Assembly (NCBI RefSeq): GCF_037325665.1
Contig: NC_090251.1
Span: forward strand, 23,516,190 to 23,580,189
Direction: 5' to 3'
Length of the DNA stretch: 64,000 nt
Source: Littorina saxatilis
Lineage: Eukaryota; Mollusca; Gastropoda; Littorinimorpha; Littorinidae
In this document: piece after piece, positions 34,893-46,065 of the stretch
Layout of the letters: the number at the start of each line of letters is the position of its first letter
Position numbering within the stretch: the stretch's first letter is position 1
Position numbers and translations under genes: made by a program
The notes under the pieces: model-generated
Databases searched by the model: none
Told to the model about the DNA's origin: nothing
Seen by the model: only the letters and a program-made list of their open reading frames with translations

Positions 34893-37327
34893 AGATTGCA
34901 CATAAAGGCGGTGGGATACTCACATTAATCTCTTGGAAGTATCTGGCCTGCGGCAACCATAGCTGGGAGGCAGTTGGTACCGTCCGGATGAGTGCTGGCA
35001 ATGCCCCGGAGGTAGTAGCTGAGGAAGACATCATGAGTCGTCCAGTATGCAGCTTTGAGGACGTCTGACATCCTTCCAGACTTGAGGACAGCTAAGGAAG
35101 TTGCCCACGCTCAAGCCTCGTGCGTACGAGGTGATCGAGGAGGAAGGACTGACTGCCCCCCCCCCTTTTGTGTCTGCCACCACTGATAAGCATGCCTTAT
35201 AAGTGTGGAAGACCATCTGGAAAGCGTGGTTTTTGCAAAGTCTTTATTTCGGGCTTAAATGATCGAAATAAACAACAACTTCGGAGCTGATGCTCGAAAC
35301 GGAGCGGTGCGCGACAAGTAAGCCTTAAGCGCGCGTACCGGACAGTTAGAAAGATCCGGATCGCCGGGGGCTAAAAATGTCCCGGAGAGGCCGAATGGAA
35401 ATGGTCGGTGAAAGTTGACCAGGTTTTGGATTCTTGGCGAGAAAATCGGGACGGACACGCAGTGAAACCGAGCCGTCTCTTTCGAAAGTGATATCCCGGT
35501 CTAGGCCTGAGAGGCCGTGGATCTCACTGCCCCTCCGCGCGGAAGCGAGCAGTATGAGCATGAGAGTTTTGCGCGTAAGGTCAGAGAGACTAGCGTCTTG
35601 TAAAGGTTCAAAAGCACTAGAACGGAGAAATTCGAGTACTAGAAGAACGTCCCAAGCCGGGACAGAAGTTCTCTCCGTTGCAGAACTGAGGGCCGCGCCC
35701 TTTAGCACACTCGCGATAACTCCCCCGAGGGAGATGGAGCGTCCAAGTTGCTTAAAAGAAACAGAGATGGCTGAGCGGCGAGCGCGCAAAGAGGACGCGG
35801 CGCGTCCCCGAGCGGAGAGCCATGCCAGATGGTTTGCGACCTGCATTGATCGCAGGGCGACCGGGACAACATTGTTAGGCGCAAACCATCGAGTCCAAGC
35901 CAGCCAGCGTGACTAGTAGACAGAGGAGGTGGCCTGAGAGCCTTCTGGCCTAAGTCCAACAGCGAAAGCGGAGGCGCCTGAGCACCCCAGTGATCTCCGA
36001 ACCCTCTCCAGGCGTGAGGATCCAGGCCCTCGGGGCGATAGTGCAGAGTCCCCGTTCTGGGCTGGAAAAGCTCCCCTCGCCGGCGGCCGAGCGGGATTGG
36101 CGGGCCGCTGGCGAGCTGCATGGGGTCCGGGAACTAATGCTGACTGGGCCAGCGCGGTGCCACGAGAAGGAGATGAAGCCGCTCTAAGTCGGCTTTAGGC
36201 TAAACCCTTCCGAAGAGTGGAGTGGGAGGGAAGGCGTAAGCCTCTAGCCCTGTCCAGCTGATCGTCATCGCGTCGATCTGCCAAGCTTCCGGGCCCGGAA
36301 ACAGACACAACGATCGGGAGGCGACGTGAAAATCTCGTGGCGAAAAGGATGACCATCGGACGCTCTACCTGCGCCCAAAGAAGGAGGAGCGCCTGATGGG
36401 TGATGGTCCACACCGTGTGGAGGATCTGGAAGGAACGGCTGATGACGTCGGCAAGGACGTTCAGGCAGCCGGGCAGATAGCGAGCCGAGATCAGGATCTA
36501 AGAAAGAGTCTCGCATGCTCGGCTGGACCACAGCCGAGATCGGGACCCGCCCTATTTGTTGGAATAAGCAGAGACCGCCGTGTTGTCGTAAAGAAACAAC
36601 ACATGGGTGCCCTGGAAAGTGGAGAGAAAGTGATGAAAACCCAGAAAGACCGCCTCGAGCTCGAGGCGAATGTTGTGCCATAGACCGCTGCTCTTGTGAC
36701 CACCGACCGGAAGTCGTGTGCGTGTCCAAGTGAGCCCCGCAGCCCTTCTGTGCTGCGCCCGCAAAGAGATGCGTGTAAGGAGGAGGAAGCGCTATGGGCA
36801 CTCCCTGCAGAAGCCAAGGAGTGTTCATCCACTGAGGCGTGGTCTGCTGCAACCAGACCCCGAAACGGAACTGAGACGTCCCAGCCGTGTGACGTCGGAT
36901 TCCAGACTGAACAGAGCGCCGCCTGAAAAGGGCGCGCCTGCAGTTTGAACGTTGAGTGGGACGGACTGCCCACTCCCGTGAATCGAACACCATGCCTTGG
37001 TGCAACACCCCGGGGACGACCAAAATTCTGCCGTAAAGTCCCAAGAAGGGGTGGCCGAGAAACTCCTCTATAGCCTGCTTCCGCAGAAAGAGAAGGATTT
37101 CCGCCTGTAAAGACTCCTGAGCGTCTGGGCTGACCGGAAACCGGAAGTTGGCCGGCGCCCTGGACGAAGGGGCTTTGCCTTCCTGCCAAGGAAGGCGGAA
37201 CCCCGATCGAATCACCCCCATGCTCCATAGGCTGCTTGTCCGAGACAGCCAAGCTGGAAGAACCCGGAAGAGGCCGCCTGCTACCAAAAGGGCAGAGGCT
37301 GGGGGGGGTGACTGGATCGGGGGTGGC

Positions 37328-39592
37328 TCATTGGGGGTTGGGCTTGCGCCCAGACCCCCGCTTCCCGAAGGAAGGTTTACGCTGGTAAGGACGGGACCGT
37401 GACCCACCCCTACCTGCGCGAGACGACTGCTGCCCAGAAGAGCTGTCTGGCGCTGACGCAGAACTCCGTGGTTTGTTGCTGTGCTGCTTAAGAGCGAGTT
37501 CCGTCAGTTGCACCACATGTTGGTCACGAGTTTCCTCAGTTTGCTGCCGAAGGGCATCCAAAGAGCGTGACCCCAGCAACGCACCCTCTGAAAAGGGAGA
37601 GACTCTCAAAGAGTCTATGGTGGCCTTATCCGTCAGGCGAGAGCCGTTAAGAAAAGCCTCGCGCCTCCAGAACACCACCTGAGAGTAGAGCCGAGCAGCA
37701 AGCGTCATCTGACTGTCAGTGACCTTCGCAAGCGCCGCCAGGAGCATGGCAGCATCAGCCTCAATAGCATCGTCACGAAACCTAAAAGGCTCGATGGACG
37801 AAGCGATGGCTCTCGTGAGAGACCGGATGAGCGTTTCCGCTAAAGAGGTCAGTTCAAGGGAAGAACGCCCGCTTTCCTCCAGCCCGAGTAGACTCTGTTC
37901 CGTACAAACGGAAGTCCTATCTCGGCTATAACCATCCTGCCGCAAGCGAGCCAGTTCCGGAGTTACCGGAAGTGGAGCTGTGGGCAGCGAAAACGATGAG
38001 AGAAGAGAATGTGGCCTGCTAGGCAGCCGCGATCTTCTTGAATTAGCTGGGAGGCCGCCGCCTGCCTGAGCCGAGGTTAACCAAGGCTGAGCAGACGGGG
38101 GGGCTTCCCCATGAGCAGCCAAGAGAGGGTAGGGTGTGTTAGCGTCCGCCAACACCTGAGCCATCACAAAAGGGACGGAAGGAGATTCAACGAACCGGAA
38201 CTTCGCCTTCGTGTCCCCCGCGCCCGCAAAATCTGCCAAAGCAGAAGGAGGGGGTGCGACCACAGTAGAATCGGCGGAGACACCCTCAGGGAAATACCGT
38301 GAGGTTATCTCCGCAGCCAACTCCAGAGTAGGGCCCAGTTTATTGGGAATCCGTAAGGGGGTAACAGATTCAGAGCAATCCTCATCCCCTTCCTGTTCCT
38401 CTCCAAAACCTTCCTGATCTCCATCAGAAGGAGGGTCCGGCAAACCGGAAACCCACCCGTCCACGGAAGCGGAAGTGGCTAGAGTCGGTTGAACAATAGA
38501 CGGAAGCGCCGCAAACTGTCCACCAACAGCACCGCCGACAACCGGAACCGCCGCGGCGGAACCGGAAGTCGGGGCCGGAAGTCGATGCGTAACCAGGGAC
38601 GGGATAGCAGGGACACTGCCACCGGAACCACTAGCCCGCTGTCCTCCACCGGAAGTGCCTGCCACAGCACAACCGGAAGTCGAGGACGACAACCCACGGG
38701 CAGGCCCGACCGGAAGCCCCGAGGGGCAACCAGAGGAGCCTACCCCCTGCGAACTCGAACCAGGAACGGCGGCAGCCGGACCAAGAGCTACAGGTCGATG
38801 ACCGCCGACAGAATCTTGTAGGCCAGAGCTGGACAGACAAGACGCTGCTGCCTGCCCCCCAGAGGCCGGGACAGCCGAAACTGATCCCAGGGGGGCAGGC
38901 TGGCGCGCTTCGCCGCTCCCTAGCGCACCCGCCACGTGATGGACGGTGTACTGCCGGGGAGGAGCCGTCTGCGAACCCGGCGACGCAAAAGCGTAACCCG
39001 GGCCCGCAGGCAAGTGTGAGCCCCCAAAAAGATGGGGACTCCCACAAACGCCGCCCAACGCCGAAGCGCTGGAACCGGGCGGCGCTAAGGCCGCGAACCC
39101 CCCTGAAAAGGCAGGGAAATCCGCAACCAAACCAGAAAAATCCGGCCCGAGATCAGCCGACGTGATCGTCGCTGACGGCCGCAGCCTAGAAAGAGAGGCC
39201 ACCCCCCCCACGCCAGGCGGGAGGGGAGCGACAGGTCTTTCCGCAGAATGTAAGGCAACTAGGTCATGCTTCAAGGTAGCAAACATTGCCAAAACTTCTT
39301 CCCGAGACACGGACTCGCTAGACCGTGGCGTCTGCGAGCGCGAGAGAGGAGAAGTAGAGCGTTCCTGCGTGGGAAAAACCGGTGACGGTGACGTGGAGTC
39401 GAGCGAAACCCGTTCTGTTTTCTTAGTCACCGGGTCAGTAACCAGAATTAAAGACGTAGCCTGTGACGAAGTTACAGAGGCACGCGTCTTTGATTTAGAC
39501 TTAGACTTGTCCTTATCCTTCTCTTTCCCCGGTGAAGAGAGCAGAGAAACAAGTTTGCCCTTGCTTTTAGAGTTTTTGTCCGCCATTTGCAA
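37328..39592 (-). CDS. Gag-like ORF of the DIRS element
   Basis: A single open frame of 754 residues begins just inside the right inverted repeat. The N-terminus is lysine/serine/aspartate-rich, the middle is a long Ser/Gly/Pro/Ala-rich low-complexity region, then comes a structured stretch and a basic Arg/Gly/Ser-rich C-terminus that could bind nucleic acid. No zinc knuckle is obvious. Local GC content is far higher than in flanking DNA. It is assigned as the gag-like product by position in the element, not by recognised homology. Confidence 0.7.
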   Translation of the reverse strand: MQMADKNSKSKGKLVSLLSSPGKEKDKDKSKSKSKTRASVTSSQATSLILVTDPVTKKTERVSLDSTSPSPVFPTQERSTSPLSRSQTPRSSESVSREEVLAMFATLKHDLVALHSAERPVAPLPPGVGGVASLSRLRPSATITSADLGPDFSGLVADFPAFSGGFAALAPPGSSASALGGVCGSPHLFGGSHLPAGPGYAFASPGSQTAPPRQYTVHHVAGALGSGEARQPAPLGSVSAVPASGGQAAASCLSSSGLQDSVGGHRPVALGPAAAVPGSSSQGVGSSGCPSGLPVGPARGLSSSTSGCAVAGTSGGGQRASGSGGSVPAIPSLVTHRLPAPTSGSAAAVPVVGGAVGGQFAALPSIVQPTLATSASVDGWVSGLPDPPSDGDQEGFGEEQEGDEDCSESVTPLRIPNKLGPTLELAAEITSRYFPEGVSADSTVVAPPPSALADFAGAGDTKAKFRFVESPSVPFVMAQVLADANTPYPLLAAHGEAPPSAQPWLTSAQAGGGLPANSRRSRLPSRPHSLLSSFSLPTAPLPVTPELARLRQDGYSRDRTSVCTEQSLLGLEESGRSSLELTSLAETLIRSLTRAIASSIEPFRFRDDAIEADAAMLLAALAKVTDSQMTLAARLYSQVVFWRREAFLNGSRLTDKATIDSLRVSPFSEGALLGSRSLDALRQQTEETRDQHVVQLTELALKQHSNKPRSSASAPDSSSGQQSSRAGRGGSRSRPYQRKPSFGKRGSGRKPNPQ

Positions 39593-39792
39593 TATCGAAC
39601 ACGCGCACGTGTAGAAGAATTACAACAGCGAAAATACTCAAACAAACGCAACGCGTAGCGAAGAGAAGTGAAACGATCTTACCTAAAGAAAGCAACGCAA
39701 AGACCAGGGTCAAATGGCCTTCCACAAAAAGGCCAAGGCAAAAAATATGCCGGAGTACAACAACACGTCTGTGCAGTAGTGTTGAAGTGGGT

Positions 39793-39965
39793 GGAATGAC
39801 GGCCGGTAGCAGGACCGCGCATGTGCGGGTTACCGGTAGGGGAGGTGACTCCCGTCCTTGACTACGGATTGTTTTTCTTAGGGAGTTACTTCCCCCCTTA
39901 CCAGGGTCGAGTACTACTTCAATATCTTAGCAATGAACTGAAGTTAATGCCATTTATGTGAGTTG
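39793..39965 (-). repeat. DIRS inverted terminal repeat, right copy
   Basis: Partner of 34562-34735. It lies about 120 bp beyond the stop codon of DIABLO. Confidence 0.85.
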
Positions 39966-40083
39966 AGGTAAGAATATGTGATTGAATCAAAATAACAGTG
40001 ACATATTCACATGCACATACAGCTTGATCAATTGATTCTTCTTATTCATTCCTCTAAAATCACACACAGCAACCATGCCAGCA

Positions 40084-43000
40084 TTAAGACTGCTCCTGCT
40101 CTGTGTGTTCATTGTCCTTCGCAGTCTCTGATTCCTCAGATTCATCCTCACCAAAAAATTCATCTTCTGCTTTCTTTTTCAGTTCTTCTTTCTTGGCATG
40201 TTCTGCGATGACCTCGATGCAGTGAGCCTGAAGTTCACGAAGCTGTGATTCCATTTGCTGACTCTCCTTGCGAGCAATGTCAAGGTGTCGCTGTACATTG
40301 TATGAACGCTCCCCTAGGCTGGTGCTTGTGAACTCTGACCCTGTCAAAACAAACAAACCTTTCATTTCCATTACCGGTCTGAAGGGTGTTCTTTTATAAA
40401 AGTTTGCTGCTTTTTAATATCCCTTCAACCTATTTGGCTATGCGGGACTCATGACAGGTAGCACTGTATCTATAATATTGTCAATAAATTCTACAAGATT
40501 ATGTGCGTGTTCCTTCATTCAGAGAAACATGCAGTAAGGGAAGTTTACTGTTCTGTATTTGTTCTGTATTTGGTGTTTAACGTCGTTTTCAACCACGAAG
40601 GTTATATCGCGACGGGGAAAGGGGGGAGTAATTACCTTACTGGGAGAATGCAAGTTTCCAGTACAAAGGACTTAACATTTCTTACATACTGCTTGACTAA
40701 AATCTTTACAAAAATTGACTATATTCTATACAAGAAACACTTAACAAGGGTAAAAAGAGAAACAGAATCCGTTAGTCGCCTCTTACGACATGCTGGGGAG
40801 CATCGGGTAAATTCTTCCCCCAAACCCGCGGGGGGTTGGGAAGTTTACTACTTGAGCAGATAACTATGCTCATAATTTATTCAAAGATTCTCATAAACAA
40901 AACACTTTCAGGCAAAAACAAAATTGACTGAAACATCTGTTCTCTTACCTGCCAAGCTCAGGCTCTATAGGCCTTATTAAGACCTGATTTTTCAGACTTT
41001 CTCTTTAATACAATGCATAATGTTGGTTAAACTAATCTCTGTTTTAAGACTCCCTCTAAACGCTTTCTACCCCACCGATGTTGACCAAGGTTTTTTTTAG
41101 CCGAGACCAGCTGGGCTGCAGTAGGTCATTCAGAATTGTAGTAACTGTGTAGTAACTGTGTATCAACACGCTGGAATGCAGGCGTTAGATGGACGTTACA
41201 GGAAGCGACTGAAGCTAACAGTCTGAGCGGATATATCCGTACCTGGTCAGATATAGCCATATGAGTGGGTACGGATATATCCATACCTGGGAGACAATGA
41301 GTTAAATAATCTTTCAAGACCCAATGAAAGAAAGGCAAGAGAAATCTCACCTGCAAGAAAGGCGACTTCTGCTGATGCATCAACAAGTTTCTGTACACAT
41401 GAATACAGCATGAGTAGCTCCTGCAAACATGAACAGAAATAGCATTTAAAAGCGTGGTTATGTGTAACATAGTGCAACACGTACTTAACTTGGTTCTCAT
41501 GAAAGATTGTAAAGCTCAAGTTTTCTTGGCTTATGATGGTGTCATTATATTCATTGCATCATTGTATTATTGTAACCTGGTATTTATATCTTGTATCGTG
41601 ACATCGTAGAGAAGAATAGAACTGTTCTTGTCTTGCCGTTCAAAGAAATGGACTTTGTGTGTGTGCTTGGTCAATATATATGTATGCACATACTTTGCAA
41701 ACACTAATCAGAATTGCTACACAACCAGAAAGACAAACAGACACCAACAGACACACAGACACACATAAACTAGCAGTCAGGCCCGGCTTCACCCGGGTGT
41801 TTCTGATCTCCCCTCTCTTACAAACCTCTAGAATCTGGATAAGAAAAGTGAAAGTGTGAGCTCATACATTTGGATTTATAGGCAAGGCAAGTTTCTATTT
41901 CGTTCAACGTGTTCTTCGTGATTTGTGGACCCCTTCTCACACCCACTTTAGTTGCGGTCTGATCAAAGCACGCATACGTCATGAGTGAGCGCGTCATACT
42001 TTATTGAACAGGGGAGAGAAGTCTGTAAATTCACGTGATCTCTCACTGAGGCGATCGTTTCGTAAACAGTGTCTGGAAAATTCGAGAGACAGACTGTATT
42101 ATGTGCGATGATTGGGAAGGGAGGGAGGGGGAGTGGGGTGTTGTGGGTGGGCGGGATGATGGCAGCCCTTGAGAATGACAGGGTGTACTGGTTTGATAAG
42201 AGTTACCTCCCTTCCATAGGTGACAAAGCATGACTTACCTCCCTTGCACTATATAGCCTGTATTCATTAATGGGGAGGGTCATTATCCCAGGAAGGAAAC
42301 AATGTCTGGAGAAACTAAAACCCAGGTGCACATTTGTGGGTCCAGGGCAGTGTGCATGCACTTTATCTTGTTGCTGCCTCTATCCATCTCTGAGGTATGG
42401 CGACCACAGATAGACACACTTACATCCATTTTTATATACAAGTTTACCTACACATAACTTTTACAGTAGAACGCCCCTTTTAGTTCATAACCCTTGTTAA
42501 TTCACCTTCATTATAAGACTCCCACTTTTTTTTAAGACTTGGTTTTCTCAGATTTGTGGAGGTCTTCAAAGGGGGGTTCCACTGTACCAACCTTGATGTG
42601 TTTTTCATATTTTTCCACACCAGCTCTTCCCTGAAGAATAATGTCCCACACCCTGTCTTCTTCTGCTGGGTTTCCTAGCACAGTCAGATGATACTCTAGC
42701 AGCTTGATCAGCGCTTCAACTGTCTGAAAGCCAAAGACAAATATTCATCCATCAACTTATGAACAAACCAATCTTAAGAGAAAATGTATCAGAGCACAAC
42801 TGAGAAAATGCACTCACAGTCACACACAAATCCTGATGAATCTTTACGTTCATGTTTTCTTAAAACCACTCATCATTTGAAATATGGTGTGTGTTACTCA
42901 TAAGAAGTTACATGAAAAAGGTGCCCCCCAAAATTTACCGAAACCACTCTCATAATTTTCCTTGACAAAAGAAGCTTAGAGCAGGACATTGCTAATCACA

Positions 43001-43749
43001 CATGCCTCACAGACACCAGACACACACACACATGCGCAAGTGCACATACGTGTACATAAGAAACCTTGAAAACCTACAAATCGATACTTTTTCTCAGCCT
43101 CAATGAGAGAGTGTGCTGTCTGGCTCAGCAGTGTTGAAACAGCATCAGCTGTCTGAGCAGATGCAGCTTTCAGCAGGAATTCTTGGCTCAGCTTACTGGC
43201 ATCTGGTGCCTGTAAGCAATGACACACAAAAAGCAAAAAGGAATATTCTGTGAATGTTTGGAAATCACTTACACATACACACAAGTTTATACACATTCCC
43301 CAGCATGCATGTATCATCGTGACAAGACCTTCTGTAGCTGACTCCACAATAAAGTTAATGTAACATGTACATGTGCTCTCTCTCTTTTACACACACACAC
43401 AAACAAGTATACAAATATAACTGGGTGAACATCAACACACAATTTTTAAGCAATTTAATTACTGAAATGTAACGTTGTTTTAGGAACACAGCACTACACA
43501 TTACACAAGTGCAAATCGACTTTCGCTTTCCCTGCGAGCAGACGACACATTTCAATCCCTGACAAACCATACCTGCAAATCAAGTTTTTCCTTTGCTTGA
43601 CAGTGTGCCAAAAATGCCGTAGAACTAGAAGTTACCAGAAATATCCCTGGCGATTTCTGTCGCACATTTTGCATCCATAAGCACGTCTTTCGTCCCAACC
43701 TTGTTCCACATTGTCTGCACACACTAACAAGTGCTCCAAGAGAGGCCAT
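40084..43749 (-). CDS. DIABLO: DIABLO/SMAC homologue, mitochondrial IAP-binding protein (5 exons)
   Basis: In vertebrates DIABLO is imported into the mitochondrial intermembrane space, cleaved, and released in apoptosis to bind IAPs through a new N-terminal AVPI tetrapeptide. Exons: 43573-43749, 43078-43209, 42592-42723, 41351-41420, 40084-40340; phases agree and give 255 residues (human 239). Residues 1-50 are basic and lack acidic residues, as in a mitochondrial presequence. The helical part aligns by eye without gaps to the human one: SQTAHSLIEAEKKY with SQTTYALIEAITEY, and EEDRVWDIILQGRAGV with EEDEVWQVIIGARAEM. The last exon is a long charged helix ending in an acidic tail. No canonical A-V/T-P-I/F motif is seen; AFLA (residues 45-48) or AHCQ (48-51) stand where it is expected. 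Confidence 0.88.
40550..40837 (-). mobile_element. GTTTAACGTCG-tail retroposon (DIABLO intron 4)
   Basis: GGGAAGTTTACT duplicated at 40538-40549 and 40838-40849. The body matches 25161-25530 with an internal shortening next to the G-run. Confidence 0.85.
41110..41305. mobile_element. Possible second piggyBac-like fragment
   Basis: The minus strand begins TTAACTCATTGTCTCCCAGG, matching the start TTAACTCATTCGCTGCG at 26753. It contains repeated TACGGATATATCC units. The far end is not found. DIABLO intron 4. Confidence 0.35.
42464..42584. mobile_element. Tc1/mariner-like MITE flush to DIABLO exon 3
   Basis: 121 bp from CAGTAGAACGCCCC to GGGGGGTTCCACTG, with TA at 42462-42463 and 42585-42586. 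The TA on the gene side is intron position +6/+7. Confidence 0.75.
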
Positions 43750-45251
43750 ATTGAACTCACAAGTAAAGCTTTGTTACATGTATAAATTTAGTTTCCAGTT
43801 CAAAACTATGCGCTCATGACGCAATTTCTTTCGATGTTTCACACTCCAATTTATTCTTTTTGCAAACCATATGATTATAATCATATGTTACATCTTCAAT
43901 CGGAATTCGTTGAATGCTGCTTTTGTCCGTTTGCGGGTTGCCTGAAACTGTTTTTCGAAAATATCTTTGCCTCGTGCCTTTCGTGCTGTAATTGCCACCA
44001 GGTATTCTTAACAATTGAGCCTACCTTACAGGCTTAAAGTTAAAGCCACAGTCCTTCCCGATAATCGTTATTGGTAATCTTGAACTTTATAGAACTTTTA
44101 TGTTTACTATATCAGATCTGCCCAGGCTTTCACATAGGATAAACAATCTTTCGACTTGGTCACATACGAATACTTTACATCCTGACTGCTTCTAAGTTCT
44201 TGGACTTGGAATTTTTTCAGGAGGGAATTTTGCAGATTTACACTTGTGCAAGTTGTGGCTTTTTACTATTTTAGAAATGAATGCATTAAAAATGTAACAC
44301 TGCACAGAAAGCACCCAGAATGTTAATTCCTGGTATTATCAAAGCGGAGGGATGGCCTTATCCCAAGTAAAACTAAAAGCCTGGTTAGATTTCAGATAGC
44401 GAACCCAATCGTCCAGAGCACGCGTCTCGATGCATTCTCATGGATGACAAATACAATCGAAAAGCAAGAGTTGAGATGGTAGGCAAAATTGTTTTCACTG
44501 GAAGGCCTGTGCATTTAAGAGCATGCCTTCATGCATGGACGACAAATAGATAACACAGAAAATGCACGAGTTTGACCTGCATATATTCACACAAAACTTC
44601 TTCAGAGGCCCGGTAGACGGAACACATGTTTATAGTCAATTTAACAGCCTCGGATATCATGAAGACCTATATAATTAACACCAGCTGACTGGAATAAATA
44701 AACTGAAATGAAATTAGGTATACTTTTGGGGAACATATCTTGTTCTCACTCACGGTATCAAAAAAGAACAAAACATGTTTCAGGCAAACCGCAAACGGGC
44801 AATGGCTTATGGGGCATCACTCAAAATCATTTTCTGAGCACTGCACGTGTTTACCTCCCATTGATTGGAAAGCTGTGTCAGTGACAGTGTTTCTCGGCAT
44901 GGAAATTTTGAATTGAAAAAAAACCCAAGATATATAATAATAAAAGTTAACATCTTTTTTTAAACGTGCATATAATGAACACAAAAGGGTGTACGTTTTT
45001 CGTCTGTTTGTGTGAGGGGGGGGGGGGGGGCCGGGGGGGAGGGACCCCTCCCTTGACCGCCCACGCTGCAATGTACGGACAGGTTTGCACTGCCACTGGC
45101 CATAGATATCCCTTCATGCACTGGCTCAAGAGTGTCCGTTCACGGGAGGGACTGCTGTACTTTTTTTTGGTGAACCCATTTGTTTTGAGAAACGTAAGTG
45201 TGTGAACCCTGATAAGTTTTCTAATTGTAACTGAGTTCTGGATCGATTATT
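43750..45251. other. DIABLO upstream region, no gene recognised
   Basis: Contains foldback M1 copy 4 and a poly-G at 45017-45039. No coding signal. Confidence 0.5.
44112..44385. mobile_element. Foldback MITE M1, copy 4 (diverged)
   Basis: Left arm AGATCTGCCCAGGCTTTCAC..; right arm GGAGGGATGGCCTTATCCCA..AAAAGCCTGG. Confidence 0.6.
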
Positions 45252-45264
45252 ACATCAAAGCTTT

Positions 45265-45722
45265 GGGACGGGGATGTAGCTCAGTCGGTAGCGCGCTGGA
45301 TTTGTATCCAGTTGGCCGCTGTCAGCGTGAGTTCGTCCCCACGTTCGGCGAGAGATTTATTTCTCAGAGTCAACTTTGTGTGCAGACTCTCCTCGGTGTC
45401 CAAACACCCTCGTGTGTACACGCAAGCACAAGACCAAGTGCGCACGAAAACAATCCTGTACTCCATCAGTGTCAGAGTTCGGTGGGTTAAAGAAACACGA
45501 ATATACGGGGCTGGGCCGCTATTGCGCGGGTCCGCTATTGCGCGAATCTAACCCTAACCCTAACCCTAAAGATTCGCGCCGCGGGCCGACCCCGACTGAA
45601 TATACCGTGCCAGCATGCTTCCTCGAAAGCGGTGTATGGCTGCCTAAATGGTGGGGTAAAAACGTAAACGTAAAATTCCACTCGTGCAAACCACGAGTGC
45701 ACGGCGAACGCAGAAGAAGAAG
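45265..45722 (+). mobile_element. tRNA-derived SINE, family 1, copy 2, carrying a telomere-repeat insert
   Basis: Head GGGGATGTAGCTCAGTCGGT, tail (AGA)n. ACATCAAAGCTTT is duplicated at 45252-45264 and 45723-45735. A 91-bp insert lies at 45507-45597. Confidence 0.9.
45507..45597. mobile_element. Foldback mini-element with interstitial telomere repeats
   Basis: GAATATAC is duplicated at 45499-45506 and 45598-45605. Its ends are imperfect inverted copies (CGGGGCTGGGCCGC.. and ..GCGGGCCGACCCCG), and GCGCGAATCT / AGATTCGCGC flank about 3.5 units of CCCTAA at 45548-45570. Other copies of the host SINE lack it. Confidence 0.7.
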
Positions 45723-46065
45723 ACATCAAAGCTTTTACATTTGGCATACTTCTCATTAAAAATATTACAAGCTCAAAGTTAAGCAACATTTTGAAGAAAA
45801 AAACTGAGTGTTGGCTTCGTGTTTGTTACATAAGGTGTCAGAAAGCTTAATCTTTTTTCCTTTCTTTTTCTGAGCCTAATCCCATATGGGTACAGAAAAC
45901 GATTTAGAAAGCTTGAAATGGAGCGAGTTGTTGATGGCGGACGAATCCAAGTAACAGAAGACAATTTTTAGTGGATTTCACTGCTAAAACCTAACTCGCT
46001 CGCAGTCGCATTGTCTGCCCCTGCCTTGAGTTTTGCGTTTGTGTTATAATTTGCAAGCAAGAATC

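Larger units (their letters stand above)
34516..39988 (-). mobile_element. DIRS-family tyrosine-recombinase retrotransposon, young but broken
   Basis: About 5.47 kb, oriented on the minus strand. It has inverted terminal repeats (34562-34735 and 39793-39965, near identical over ~173 bp), a gag-like part (37328-39592), a reverse transcriptase/RNase H part (roughly 36270-37400), a tyrosine recombinase part (roughly 35250-35900) and an internal complementary region (34800-34892). The RNase H part shows DNTAVSAYSNK-like residues typical of DIRS. Both ends share the tetranucleotide AATC with the internal junction and there is no longer target-site duplication, as expected for recombinase-mediated insertion. 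The gag frame is open; the pol part is broken, with at least a handful of breaks. Near-identical repeats imply a recent insertion. Confidence 0.85.

Noticed and set aside
36396-39614. Plus-strand open frames opposite the DIRS element
   Set aside because: Shadows of the GC-rich minus-strand coding region.
45270-45345. tRNA gene candidate
   Set aside because: A and B boxes are present but the sequence continues into a SINE body with a 13-bp target duplication, so it is a SINE head; the same applies at 12183, 19590, 23770, 31910, 46066, 51065 and 57720.
45548-45570. Possible chromosome-end or fusion scar from CCCTAA repeats
   Set aside because: Only ~3.5 units, enclosed by inverted ends and an 8-bp duplication inside a SINE; better explained as a small insertion.
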